Assembly (NCBI GenBank): GCA_014871385.1 | Contig: CM026426.1 | Span: forward strand, 22,581,474-22,645,473 | DNA from: Ceratodon purpureus | Taxonomy: Eukaryota > Streptophyta > Bryopsida > Pseudoditrichales > Ditrichaceae | Direction: 5' to 3' | DNA length: 64,000 nucleotides | Shown: in pieces, positions 20,601-31,099 of the stretch | Layout of the letters: each line of letters starts with the position of its first letter | Numbering within the stretch: the first letter of the stretch is position 1 | Made by a program: the position numbers and the translations under genes | Notes under the pieces: generated by a model | Seen by the model: the letters and a program-made list of their open reading frames with translations, nothing else | What the model was told of the DNA's origin: nothing | Databases searched by the model: none

Positions 20601-23600
20601 TTTGTTCTTTTTCTCTAGGTATTCTCAGATGCACCCTTGTCCATCAGTTCGCCGATCTCAGTGATCAATGTCTCCGACCTCTCGGATTCTTTTGATCAGC
20701 CTTATTTATGTAGATGTGATTTGGGCAGCCCTGTAGCTTTAGGTAGTGGACCTTTCGAGGTCCACTCTCCTCAGTACATGCCTACGTCTCCTGTCTACGA
20801 GCCTACATCCCCGGGCTACATGCCTACCTCTCCAAGACTTGGGACCCCGCCTATGTCTCCACCTTCTCCATCCTCGCCTATTAGAGTGAGGAGGCCAGCC
20901 CATGTTGTCTTCGCCCTCCCGGCGATACTGCCATGCCCTGTCCAGCAGACTAGGCGATTTTGAAAGAGGCACCGTCACTGGAACTGTAGACAGGCTAGGG
21001 AGTATTATAGTCGTGCACGACGCACATAGTGGCCTTAGCTCTACTTATTTCTGCTGCAGTCTGAGATGTACCAGTCTGCGAAGTAATTCTTATATTCTAC
21101 ATTATTGTTTTTGATTTGCTTACGTTCATTATCTTTGAATCAATTCTAAATACGTATGACGTTTGACAGGTAACTCAGACACAAACACAGGATCAGTTGC
21201 CAGCGCCATCTTGTCCGACTGAATTGACGAATGCAGTGGACAGTGAGTTGGAACACAGAAAACAATTCAAATTGGACTCTACAACCGTCATCAATGACCT
21301 CCGAATACTCCCAAAGACGAAGTCCCGTATGCTTGTACCCCTCTGCAGGATGCAGTCAATGGCAAGAGTGCGACCTGTAGGAGAAGTGGGAGTTCAACAT
21401 TTGGAGCGAGAGTTTGTCAATGGATATAGAGATGGTGACCGGGTCATGTACATTTCCATGTACAACCACGAGGAGATGACAGCGGAAGTCACGCCTGAGA
21501 TCAAGGCTGACTGGAGCCCTTGTTGGCAGAAAGTCAACGATGCTTTTGAGGATGAGCTCTTGGCCGATCCGGACTTGAAGGAGTTCTCCGGGAAGATGTT
21601 CTATGTCTGGGAAGGTAACCATCGCCTTGCCGCATGGTACAGACATATCAACAACCATCACTATGACGATCCAGCTTGGCACATCTCCGTGCATTGCATT
21701 GTTCTTGACCCCCGCGGTCATGTGGGAAACCTTCTTCATGTCATGCACGACATCAACTGGTAAGAATTTTTTCCCTACTTCTTGTCCCCACTTCTTGAAA
21801 GCTGGTTGTACTTCAAGGCTTTAACTAACTACCATATCTTCGAGCAGGTCTACAGAAAATGATCATGTGAAGAGTAATCTTCCTGCAAAACTCTTTCGTA
21901 TTCGCTCTTTTGGTGTGATGAAATTGGAGGAATTCAAGGATCTGCTCTCACCAGCGGAGTATCAAATATGTTTGAATCACAAACCATCAATTCCAGGATG
22001 GTTTACTTTGCCAACCAAAATCTTCATCGCATTTCTTTATCGTGTAAGCACTTCTTCCCCACCCCCCCTTACGATTCTAAATGTCATCAATTGCCGTGCT
22101 CTGTACACTCAGAAGTTGATATTGTTTATTTTCCAGAGAGAAATCGTGGCTGCTTCAGACGAAGCAGCGAGGATCTACAAGGAGAAGACACCCATTACAG
22201 AGCAAACTGCCGCAGGGGTTTGGGATGCTATGTCTGCTGCTTCGTCGGACATGATCAACTACATTAAGAAGAAGGACTTCACCAAGTACCTCGCCATTGC
22301 CAATCCCAAAAACGGTGATGACTTCCTCGCGGAGGTTAGTTTCTTCACATCTCTACTTTACTTTTGAATAAGTAATCTAAACACTAACCTTCCCGTTCAT
22401 GTAATGTTTACTTCCCAGATCAATCGGCATTACAGTGAATTCTCCAAGCCGGAGATGACAGTGGAGAAGCTTCAAAAGATTGTACCTGCAGCTGTTGATG
22501 CAAAGTTCAAGGCGCGTTGGCTGAGGTGGTGGAACTCTTCAGCAAGTGCACGACAATCTTACAGATTTTTGCCCCAGGACTTTAAGGAGGCCGACTTCGA
22601 CCCTTGGTTGAACAAGGCAACATTCTGGGCTGGGGTATAGTACCTTCGAACTTCGAAATAATTACAGATACTACTTCTTCTTTGTCCCATGTCAATATTT
22701 ACCTCAATGACTTTACCTTTCAATCGCAGATAGAGGATGCTGTTTCCCGAGAGTTTGATGACATCTGCAAGACCGAGAACGTTGTCATCAAGTGGAAGTC
22801 CTTCCCGGGACTGTTGCGGCCAGACGCATATGTGGAGAGTTGGCGTATTCTCCTTTGGGAAAAGGCTTTCCCCGCATTTATAAGTACCCGCGCAGAAAAG
22901 CCTTTTGATAAGAAGTCTGATTTTTCCACTTATCCGGGAGCAGCAGATGTTGTTAAGCGTGTGACATACCGGTATGACTTTTATGCACTTCGAATTTTTA
23001 TCTTTTTTTCTTTTTCGCTTTTATTTACTGTCAATACTATGATTCTGATTAATATGGCACATGATTTTCATTAGGTACTTCACGAGAGAGCTGCTTCCAA
23101 AAGGTGCAATTGACCCTGAGAAGTTGCCTTCATACTTCGCCTCGTGGATTCAGAGAGGCTCTGATCAGTGTATCTATACTCCTCTGCAGCTGAAGAGGTT
23201 CAGCTCTCCGCACCTAGCCGCTGGTTGTTGGTACCTCGATTGCATTCGAGGATTCGTTGTTGAGTCTGAAGCGGAGCTCAAAGCTGAGCTTGACGCGGGA
23301 TCAATAGCCATCGACGATTCTGGAGACGGTTCTGATGAGGCCGAAGGCCTCCAGGATCAATCATCTGCACCTCCACCGAAGAAAGGGCGGGGGCGGCGAC
23401 TGCGAAAGCTGGGTGCTACGTCCCAGGGCTCTCAGGAGACTGGTGCAGAGTCCTCCGCACCGGAGAAGGGCGTTGCCGTTCCATCTCCTGTGATTGTCGT
23501 TCCCAATCCGTCCCCTACTCCTGCCCCTTCATCGATCAGTGCATCCGCTATCACCAGAGGTCTTCTGGAACAAAGGAAGGCCAGACTTCTCCCGGCAAGC

Positions 23601-25186
23601 ACCTCCTCGGCTGGAACTCTCCATTCCACTGGTGTTTCTGTCATCAAGTCATCCGTGACCCCGTTACTGGTTCGTAACATGGAGCTCAAAGATAAGGGTG
23701 GCCATCCGGATTGGATGAAAACTCTAGAGTTCGTGCGCAAGGTATGAATCTCTTCTTACATAATTCGATATTACATACACATTCAATTAATTTCATATAG
23801 TCTAACCCTATAGCGTTGTTTCTCCAGTTTGGACGTGGCCGCCAGAACGAAGTTCCTGAGCGGTGCCAGGATGAGAATCATCTGGGAGTCGACTTGATCA
23901 TCGTTGACATCCCAGAGAATCTTCCTGTCCCTCTCGTTTCCGATCCTCCTACCGTGATTCCTCCTTGGAACTCTCGTGAAAAGGATTATGTGTACGACAT
24001 TTTCTATTTCGCAAGTCTTTACTTGCAAAATGATGGCGCTCTGTGCATCATCTACAACAATGATCAAGCGTTGGCTACGGAGATTCTTGAAGAAGCTAGC
24101 GCCACTAAGTTCGTCCTTTACAAAGACTGGTGGGGCTTCAATGAGCTCGGCCTGACTTCTCCTACGAACCCCGGAAACCTGGTAATTTCATCCTTTCCTT
24201 TCCTTCAGTTTACTTAGTACTATCCCTTCCGTTTATCCATTCTGACATAATTTGGTTGATTGCAGACTAATCGGTTCTGGATCCGGGTCTTCGTTCGTGG
24301 TGGCGAGCCGCCATCTAAGTTCTCCTTTCAAACGAAGAAATCCGATGTCATACATGGCGACCTCAACATTACCGAGAGTGATGCGATTTTCAACTTTATC
24401 GACGTTGATTCTCAGCAAATGAATGGGGATGTTCCATGGAGAGGGCCAAGGGAAAAATCCCCTGGGATGATGCAGAGCATAATTGGAGAGCTCTCGAAGC
24501 CCGGCGACATAGTCCTGGATTGGAAGGCAGGAACAGGTAACCGTTCTTACATGTCTCTACAGAATTATTTCTCTGATTCCTTCCTCAGTTTCTCACGTCT
24601 TCACCTTGCTTTGAGTTGCAGGGGCCTCTGTCAAGGCTTGCCAGGCTATTGGTCGTCATATTATAGCTTTTGAGGATGACGAAGCCATATTCAACGCCCT
24701 TCTCAAACCGTATATGGCAGCAAAATCTCCCATGGGCCCCGCTAAACATCCTAGACCGGCAGCAGCAGAGGAAGCACCAGCAAAGAAACAAAGACCCACT
24801 AAGTATTGTAAGTCTTAGTCTATGCTTTGTAGGTTTCGTGCAATACATCTAGTATTATTTCTGTACGCAAATTTACCTATTCGTTCTAACCACTTCTGGC
24901 TTTCTATTGCAGAGTAGTTGTGACAACACCGCCAAGTGGGCATAGAGCCGTGTTCACTCCATCGTGGCGTCTTAATTCCAGCCCGGTTCAGCCTTTTATT
25001 CTTCCGGACTATGCAGAGGGCTTAGCACAAGCGCTTCAATGTGGTGCACTTAGATATGTTCCTAGTCGGCCCACTAATTTTGATCCCAGGGCCCTTCTAT
25101 TTGTCGATGAAGAGGCTGTAGAAGGAGAGTCTGAGTCATCGGGTTCTGAGAGTGGAAGTAGCGACTGTAGCATCTTCGAAGTTTGA
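17669..25186 (+). CDS. ParB/Srx-like domain fused to N4/N6 methyltransferase-like domain, multi-exon
   Basis: Exons: 17669-18109, 18292-18798, about 18903-20260 (tandem repeats; edges unsure), 20433-20492, 20619-20960 (alternative, CTD-like), 21170-21759, 21848-22043, 22137-22334, 22419-22634, 22730-22971, 23075-23741, 23828-24181, 24266-24536, 24622-about 24807, and perhaps 24913-25186. From 21170 to 24818 every splice keeps phase with no stop, about 970 codons. The ParB-like part has LPKTKSRMLVPLCRM and MFYVWEGNHRLAAW. The C-terminal part has VDLIIVDIPENL where DPPY would be, and IVLDWKAGTG + ASVKACQAIGRHIIAFEDD, the motif I/GR pattern of N4/N6 DNA methyltransferases. Between them are about 450 residues I do not recognise. 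The N-terminus is basic, suggesting nuclear action. DNA binding or methylation at transposon sites is inferred. Confidence 0.75.
18951..20260 (+). repeat. eight tandem 171-bp (57-codon) repeats
   Basis: Units start at 18951, 19122, 19293, 19464, 19635, 19806, 19977 and 20148; the last is partial. They differ by only a few bases. Units 3 and 6 share CACCC and CTTGAGG variants, so a three-unit (513-bp) block seems to have duplicated. In the likely frame they encode REIAVPAATAAESKVAEA..., Ala/Glu-rich like the non-repetitive counterpart in element C. Since 171 is a multiple of 3, the repeat is open in five of six frames; the overlapping minus-strand frames of 440-480 codons are by-products. Confidence 0.9.
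20619..20960 (+). CDS. alternative exon with RNA polymerase II CTD-like heptads
   Basis: Following TCTAG, the exon encodes VFSDAPLSISSPISVINV and, at 20775-20837, three heptads YMPTSPV, YEPTSPG and YMPTSPR, then LGTPPMSPPSPSSP. This is the YSPTSPS pattern of the Pol II CTD. It ends at TGA 20961. The element C copy has TGG there and runs on about 21 more residues, rich in Arg, to a natural stop. The previous exon (20433-20492) and the next (21170) are both phase 0, so the exon can be skipped in frame. Used, it gives a short protein ending in heptads; skipped, it gives the ParB-methyltransferase protein. Gene A shows no such exon in the equivalent intron. Confidence 0.7.
24913..25186 (+). CDS. 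acidic C-terminal tail of the methyltransferase gene (frame link unclear)
   Basis: The frame from 24914 encodes VVVTTPPSGHRAV...YAEGLAQALQCGALRYVPS..., FDPRALLFVDEEAVEGES and a Ser/Glu tail ending at TGA 25184-25186. Similar tails exist in element C (39311-39526) and gene A (YDPTRCRFIDHSAVESEDE, ending at 3215), so it is probably translated. With the obvious donor (24808) and acceptor (after 24912) the joined codon becomes TAG, and gene A shows a comparable stop at its acceptor. A different splice, a separate start or stop readthrough is needed. Confidence 0.5.
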
Positions 25187-25676
25187 AAGAGGCCTTGCTC
25201 TATCATTGTTTCCATTTAATTTGATTTTATTTCAGTGGAGTTCATTACATACTGCATCGTCTACTCTATTGCAAAGCACTAGAATATTCATGATTCTCAT
25301 TTCCAGTTTATACTCGTGTATACCTTGCCTCCTTCATGTTCTGTGAAAGTTGTTTTTTTCCTTGTGCATTTACATAATTCTAGGGAAGAATTATTTGTTT
25401 GATCTAAAACTAAACGCCTGATCATTGTATCTTGCCTAAACCCATGATAAATCTACCGGAATGTATGCATGACGTCATCATGACATCAGCCCTAATTTGT
25501 ATCTTTGGTTACAAACGTAATAAATTCTTACCAGAGATAACCCTGATTTTCCACGGTAATATACTCTTTTCCTAAAAAAAGTGTCAAAATCAAGCCTTAA
25601 TTTAGTAATTTTCCACGGTCATAGGGTCTACTTTGCTTTTGAAAATTTTCCTAATTGTCAATTCTGTGCTCTCCAT

Positions 25677-25719
25677 TCTGCGCTCACCGCTCTCCGCTCT
25701 ACGCTCTCCGCTCACGTAC
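25677..25719 (-). repeat. right terminal inverted repeat of element 1
   Basis: This is the mate of 11256-11298. The eleven bases from here to the duplication (GAACTTTCCCC) differ from the left end (GGACGTAGCTT reversed). Confidence 0.9.
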
Positions 25720-26262
25720 GAACTTTCCCCCTACAGCAAGCAGGGTCGCTTCGAAATCCTCATTCACCTCTTTCCACTCTTTTGACCAAGATTCTTTGAT
25801 AGCAGGTGTGACCTCAGATGTGTGTCCGTGGTTATCCTCCAGTGCCACGTAAAAGTACCCATTGCCCTCCATGTAACCATCTCTTACGAAATGAACCTGC
25901 TGAGTCGATACATCATTCTTCAAGTACGGCCTTACTATGGGCAACAAAATCATACGGCAGAGAGGAATGAAGAGCCGGCCTTTGTTCTTCAGTTGCCATC
26001 GCAATCTCTCCAACCTCGACGCGGTGTTGACCGTCTGGTTCACAACTAACTCATGCAGCACTTGGTTTACCTCGCGCTCGGTCAAAGGTACTGCACAAGG
26101 TAAGAATTATTGTTAGTCCTTTGCGGAGCAATCACAGAATGACCATGTGCACCATCATAAACCCAACCCGACATCGCTCTTAACATCTGAATACGAAAGC
26201 CGACCAGTTAGGCATTAGGCCGGGGCCAAGGAGATTGACACAGTAGACTGCCCAAAAGCGAC

Positions 26263-26635
26263 GCCGGTATCGGCGTCAGGATCCAAGGGCCCCTTTAGTT
26301 ATGCGGAAGTCAACGACCCGAGATCCCAACCGCACATGTGGAACCCCGGCAAGCAGAATGTGCCTAGAATGGTGCCGCCGGTACCGGCATTGCATTCCGG
26401 ACTCAAACTGAAGTCTTCCTTGATGAGCGACGCCGGTACCGGCGACACCCTTCAGGACACACCGCGAGGTGATGCCGATACCGGCACCGCCATAGAGGGC
26501 GGAACCAATTTGGGCACGAAAGCCGATGCCGGTACCGGCGTCGCTTTTTAGGGTTCCCCTCGCGCATTGGATACTCTTGACAGAGCGCTTACGCTCAGGC
26601 GCGAGGGAACCCTGAAAGGCGACGCCGGTACCGGC
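26263..26635. repeat. second cluster of GCCGGTACCGGC-type palindromes
   Basis: Six cores start at 26263, 26377, 26432, 26474, 26528 and 26624; two have single changes (GGTATC at 26263, GCCGATACC at 26474). They lie in the gene A intron between exons ending at 26719 and starting at 26090. Flanks differ from the 6-7 kb array (GACGCC...GGCGTCG rather than CACCGCC...GGCGGTG), and spacing is irregular (42-114 bp). Confidence 0.85.
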
Positions 26636-27089
26636 ATCGGCTTCGCGGCTCAAATGGAGCAGCCAACCAAGGCGGTGTGAGCAAAAACGACTACAAAAAA
26701 GGAGGCAGAAAATCGAACCTTCGGGTGTTGGATCCTCCTTCTCACCCTCCTCGGCTTCATCGTCTTCGCCGTCTCCTTGCTCTTCGAGATCCTCCATCTC
26801 AACCTCGTCGTCGTCCTGAGGGTTGCGGTAAATAGCTCCACCACTTCCCGACTGTCGCTCCTTAGAGCCGCGGCTAGCATCATCCTCTTCTTCCATACCC
26901 TGCGACGTTGGGGTTTTCTGTTCAGACTGGGTCTCCATCTCCTGCATCGTCAAGATAAATAATTAGGACTTAATCGAATAACCCAAAGAACTTCACGAAT
27001 AACCTAATCGACCCCAATTAAACAATACTCATTGACTGTAGATTACCTTATTGCCCGCAGAGAGGAAAGAGCAATAGACGAGGAGAGAA

Positions 27090-27205
27090 GTAGGACAATG
27101 AGACCGCGAAGGGAGAAGAAGTAGAAGAAAACCGCGAGGGCAGAAGAAGTAGAAGAAAACCGCGAGGGCAGAAGAAGTAGAAGAAAACCGCGAGGGGAGA
27201 CGAAG
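27090..27205. repeat. 28-bp purine-rich tandem repeat
   Basis: GAGGGCAGAAGAAGTAGAAG with AAAACCGC follows itself three times, with partial copies on each side. It lies in or next to a gene A intron. Confidence 0.8.
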
Positions 27206-27392
27206 AACTTGAAGACCGCGAAGGGAGAAAAAACAGGGAGACGGCGAGTAGAGAAGAAGAACAACTTAGGTTAACTAAGAGAAAGACGATGGCTCGGCTA
27301 GAGCTTTGGGTAGAGTAGCCTTATCGTGGCCGCTATGGTAGAGATAATAACCAAACCATTGCGCAACTCAAGCAATCATACATATGTAAAAC

Positions 27393-28131
27393 GGGAGGAA
27401 GCATGGTAAAGTGGACCACAAAGTGCAAAATGTGATCACTAAGAACTGAATATGAAGGGTGCTGTTTTTTAAAGCTCAAAGTTGATTTTGAGCATTTTGG
27501 TGTAGTTTTTGAGCATTTTAGTCACTTTCTAGGGTATCATAAGGTATATTACACACATCTTCATAAATAGAACATCCTCAATTGAAACTAAATTTGACCA
27601 CTACTTCTAAATCATGAAAATGAACTTTTCCAAAGTCTTGGTTTCTTCATTTGGTGCCCTCTATTGTCTTTAGAGGATGTTTTTCCAATTTAAAAAACAA
27701 TGTTCAGTGATAAAAATCTCACAAAAAGTACCGCCAAAGTGACCCTCCTAAAAAACATCCCGGCGGTACTTTAGGAACCCTAAACTAATTAATGAGTATA
27801 TGAATTGACTATTTTAGAATACCTCTTAAACATAGAGAGGGCACCACTTCATCAAAAGCGATTTTTAGATAGTTATTGATTCTTTTAAAGCCACTTTTTC
27901 AAATGACTGCATTCACTTTGCTTGGGTTTGAAGCCCTCATACAATAACTCTAAAGTGTTTTCTTTGCATGAAACTTTTTCAAATTGTACAAAAACAAGTC
28001 GAGAATCTATATTTGCAAAAAAAATTGACTTCAATTACATCTTTCCATCACTTTTGTGCAATCTTTGCAAAAGGGCTGAAATTGACAATGAGCTAAGCAC
28101 TTTTGTGGTCCACTTTACCTTGCTTCCCCCC
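27393..28131. mobile_element. 739-bp non-autonomous DNA element with ~35-bp TIRs
   Basis: The left end GGGAGGAAGCATGGTAAAGT...GACCACAAAGTGC matches the complement of the right end GGGGGGAAGCAAGGTAAAGT...GACCACAAAAGTGC. The flanks share AAAC (27389-27392 and 28132-28135), a possible 4-bp duplication. It has no coding capacity. A central inverted pair AAAGTACCGCC / GGCGGTACTTT is at 27724-27775. It lies inside an intron of gene A. Confidence 0.65.
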
Positions 28132-29133
28132 AAACGTCAAATCAACTGAAAGGACCTCTGTACCAAGAACTCATTGAATTATCATTTTAGGCTTGGCCTG
28201 AATCACCAACTTCATGAGTCTTTAGGCGATTGCTAAGAGTGTTGTAAAATTGTTCAAATAAATACCAGAAAGGAAAGGGACTCACCTGCAATCCCGCAAC
28301 AAATAAATTAAAATTTCTATAACATACCTCTGGCGAGTCCTTCTGGGTTTCTTGAACTTCAGTTGTTTTCTTCGCGTGTTTTCCAGCACCCCTCTTGTAC
28401 TGCTTGGTAATATCCTCTGGTACAACAACTAAAGGTGTCTCTGCAGCAGACGAGTAATCTAAAACCTTTGCCAGCCCTACAATTTCTAAAGTCTCGGTTC
28501 TCTTCTTCTTCTCTCTTGCCATCCGACTAGCCATCAACGCTCTTTTAGTACTAAAATGACTTCCTCTTCTTCGTTTCTTGGCCTTCAATGGGGCCTGCAT
28601 ATCAAGAACCTCTATATGAAAGCATCCTACTATCCTAACACAATAAGGGCTCACCTGTCTTGATACAATTGCTTACTTGTTCCTGAGACGAGGAAGATGT
28701 CTATGCCACTGCACTATGGTAGTAGTAGGGCCCATGCCAATTCAATGCAGTATTGATCGTGTTGATCGTGGGCAGAGGTAGCATAAGTCTAATTCTATTT
28801 GTGAAACAAAAAAACAAAAGACAGTACAAGAACTAGATTTTAGTAATCTCCTTGACGACCCATTTCTTAAAATAAAACAGTCTTTATTAAATAGAATGTC
28901 CACCATGAATTATAACGACTTATAAAAGATCTGTTAGCATCTGGCAGCTTCATATCTATTTACAGCTAAAATTGGTCTTGCTTTACATCTATGAATGAGA
29001 AATTAGCGTCGTTTAGGAGTAATGAATGGTTAGAGTCTCCTGGATAAATAGAGCTACAACAATGAACTATTCCTCTCAAGTTATACATCTACCTCTAGTG
29101 GCATTGTTGTAACATCAACACCTACTGCAAAGA

Positions 29134-30131
29134 ATGGCTCATCTCCGTGCAGACAGAGTGTTAGGCATGGCCATGCTCAGAGCACATGGTGTTGGTATTC
29201 CACTTATAGTACGTGTAGATGAGGATGGCTTGGCACTTCTGACGGCACAACGCCTTAGCCTCAGATTTCACTTCAGATAGGAGACTGTTTGTTTAGAGGA
29301 ATAGATTTATGATGATGAGACAAATGAGATAATACATACGCTAGATCAGGTTTCGGAGAAAGATGATGATGATAACAGGTTCTGGAACCTTTGTTCTGGA
29401 ACTATCGCAGGAATATGGTTGAGAGGACAGAGTTCTTCTTCTGCTCCGATGATATTGAGCGCTGCGTGAAAGGCACAAGGCGCAAGTGGGTTGCACACTA
29501 CTCCAAGGACCAGAAAGTGCCGCTGATTCCAGAGGTGTGGCCCGTAAAACTAGGTACTAACGTGAAGCTCACTGAGATCCTCGCCCTTGAAGCTGCAGGG
29601 TTCCAACTCCCGCCAAAGAAGCCAGTCTCCCCAAGACGTCTCTTCTCGTCTGCTCCGCCTCTTGCAAACCTCGCTTCGTTGCGGATTCCAGCAGAAGCTG
29701 ACCGCTACCTTGGTAAGCGAGATGGGAAGATGGTCAAACGCACAGCAACTCGACCTAACCCGGCGTAGCGACTCTCCATGGGCTCCTCTCAGTCCCTCAA
29801 GGCTCGCCTCCGTTCCATCACTATGATACTTCATCCAGGCCACGGTTGCATCATCGGGCTAGATTCGGGCGTTGCTCCAAACATCACACAGTATCACATC
29901 ACCATCACCTCTTACCCGAGTTGCACTTGTCCAGCATTCAGGAAGACGATGACTAAGTTTCGAGGTAAGATACAGTTTTCATACTGTAAACATATTTATT
30001 ACATCCTTTTAAAGGTCTGCAATCGTAATCCGGAGGCCGAGCTTTTCATCCATGCGCCTACCTTTAGTTTCAATGAAGTCAAGCTAGTCCTAGAGAACGG
30101 AATCTTGGCACACCCCTTGGCCAAAAAATAG
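29134..30131 (+). pseudogene. deleted MULE transposase of element A (N-terminal scrap plus C-terminal SWIM part)
   Basis: 29134-29280 encodes GMAMLRAHGVGIPLIVRVDED...LSLRFHFR, aligning to the element 1 transposase N-terminus, then stops at TAG. After a gap that lacks the Cys/His finger and the DDE core, 29391-29768 and 29778-30131 encode the C-terminal region (RRNMVERTEFFFCSDDIERC...; SWIM motif CTCPAF...YCKH; end LAHPLAKK), broken by a TAG at 29766-29768. The internal deletion removes all catalytic residues, so this copy cannot transpose. Confidence 0.85.
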
Positions 30132-30390
30132 GAGGCACTATACTATTATGGGTTCGAGTATGCATAGTGGACAGTGGTTCATGCGGATACTTAGCCTGAG
30201 GTGATTGAATTTTTCCTTGTACTGAGTCAGCAATACAAATCTCGTATTGCCTATTTATATATAAAGGTTTTGACATTCACATTTATTACATTGTGTTACA
30301 ATAGCATTCATTTCAATAAGTGGCATTCGTTATTTATATCAACGCACAATTAGACTGTACGAATTCCATGAATACATTTAAATATAGATT

Positions 30391-30843
30391 TTATTCCTTG
30401 AACTTAATGCGTTTAGGTATCCCCTTCGCATTTTCAGCACAATTACGAACTACATCCTGCACTACAGGACAAGCTACATTGACATTCATTGTTCGTTCTC
30501 CAATTTGCACTTGTTGTAGGCGGGGACGTTTCAACAATGGAATAGCTTCACTCTTTCCACGTAATGCCTCCCTAGAATAAGTCCCCGGTGGAATCTTCCC
30601 GACCTTGGAGTATGCATGAGGTGCCAAAGGGACAACCGGTTCCTCCAGGGGAACTACGAAAACACCTGGCTCTTCTATAGCCACTAGGTCTGTTATCACA
30701 TCTACTTTTACTTCCATGGCATCATTTCCAGAATGCCCTTCACTGCACCCATTCAACTCCTCTTCCCCCTCGACCTCCACATACGGATGAAATGGGCCAA
30801 CGACATCACCAAGTGAGATAGTGGTTTCCCCGGCAACTTCCAT
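30391..30843 (-). CDS. MULE accessory protein of element A, 150 aa
   Basis: It starts at ATG 30843 (MEVAGETTISLG), chosen over the upstream Met at 30891 because it gives the same 150-residue length as the element 1 homologue at 12485-12937. The shared core PHAYSKVGKIPPGTYSRE and C-terminal PKRIKFKE are intact and there are no internal stops, although the neighbouring transposase is destroyed. Function is unknown. Confidence 0.7.
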   Translation of the reverse strand: MEVAGETTISLGDVVGPFHPYVEVEGEEELNGCSEGHSGNDAMEVKVDVITDLVAIEEPGVFVVPLEEPVVPLAPHAYSKVGKIPPGTYSREALRGKSEAIPLLKRPRLQQVQIGERTMNVNVACPVVQDVVRNCAENAKGIPKRIKFKE

Positions 30844-31099
30844 ATCACAACACGCTCTTCTTGGAACTTGATTCAAGAAGAGCAGGAACAAAAAGGATGA
30901 GAGCTTCTACTGCCACTACTTAAATATCGAGGAGGTAGATGCTCGGCGCCCTTGAATAGTGGGATATATAAGAATGATTAAATATTGTACCACTCCATGG
31001 CGTGAATAGGTTTGTTATCACTGTTTTGATTAATTTGTAGACAAAATACCCTAAACCAAAAATTTAGAGTGAACTAGAAGCTCTTTCAAAAGATAGAAA

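Larger units (their letters stand above)
11245..25730. mobile_element. element 1: 14.5-kb MULE carrying a ParB-methyltransferase gene
   Basis: It is bounded by the CTACAGCAAG duplication. Terminal repeats are inverted: after about 11 divergent terminal bases, 43 bases match perfectly between 11256-11298 and the complement of 25677-25719 (GTACGTGAGCGGAGAGCG...). Contents from left to right: an accessory gene (plus), MULE/SWIM transposase (minus), a divergent promoter and the multi-exon ParB-methyltransferase gene (plus). The near-perfect ends and the intact methyltransferase reading frame suggest it is the youngest element here. The transposase has a 1-base frameshift. Confidence 0.85.
25736..28735 (-). 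pseudogene. gene A, 5' part: basic N-terminus, acidic linker and start of ParB-like domain
   Basis: Exons on the minus strand are 28594-28328 (basic, Lys/Arg-rich, phase 0 at both ends), 26941-26719 (acidic, Glu/Asp-rich) and 26090-25736. The last contains RLFIPLCRM and EVTPAIKESW, aligning to the LVPLCRM and EVTPEIKADW of the element 1 protein. A possible first exon begins at ATG 28735, with a donor near 28675. The last exon is cut at the codon for ...EATLLA; the next residues, DDDLKVF, resume at 8162, so joining 25736 to 8162 (sharing one GCAAG) restores an uninterrupted frame. This identifies one gene split by insertion. A 739-bp TIR element sits in the intron between 28328 and 26941, and six GCCGGTACCGGC-type palindromes sit in the next intron. 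Confidence 0.7.
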
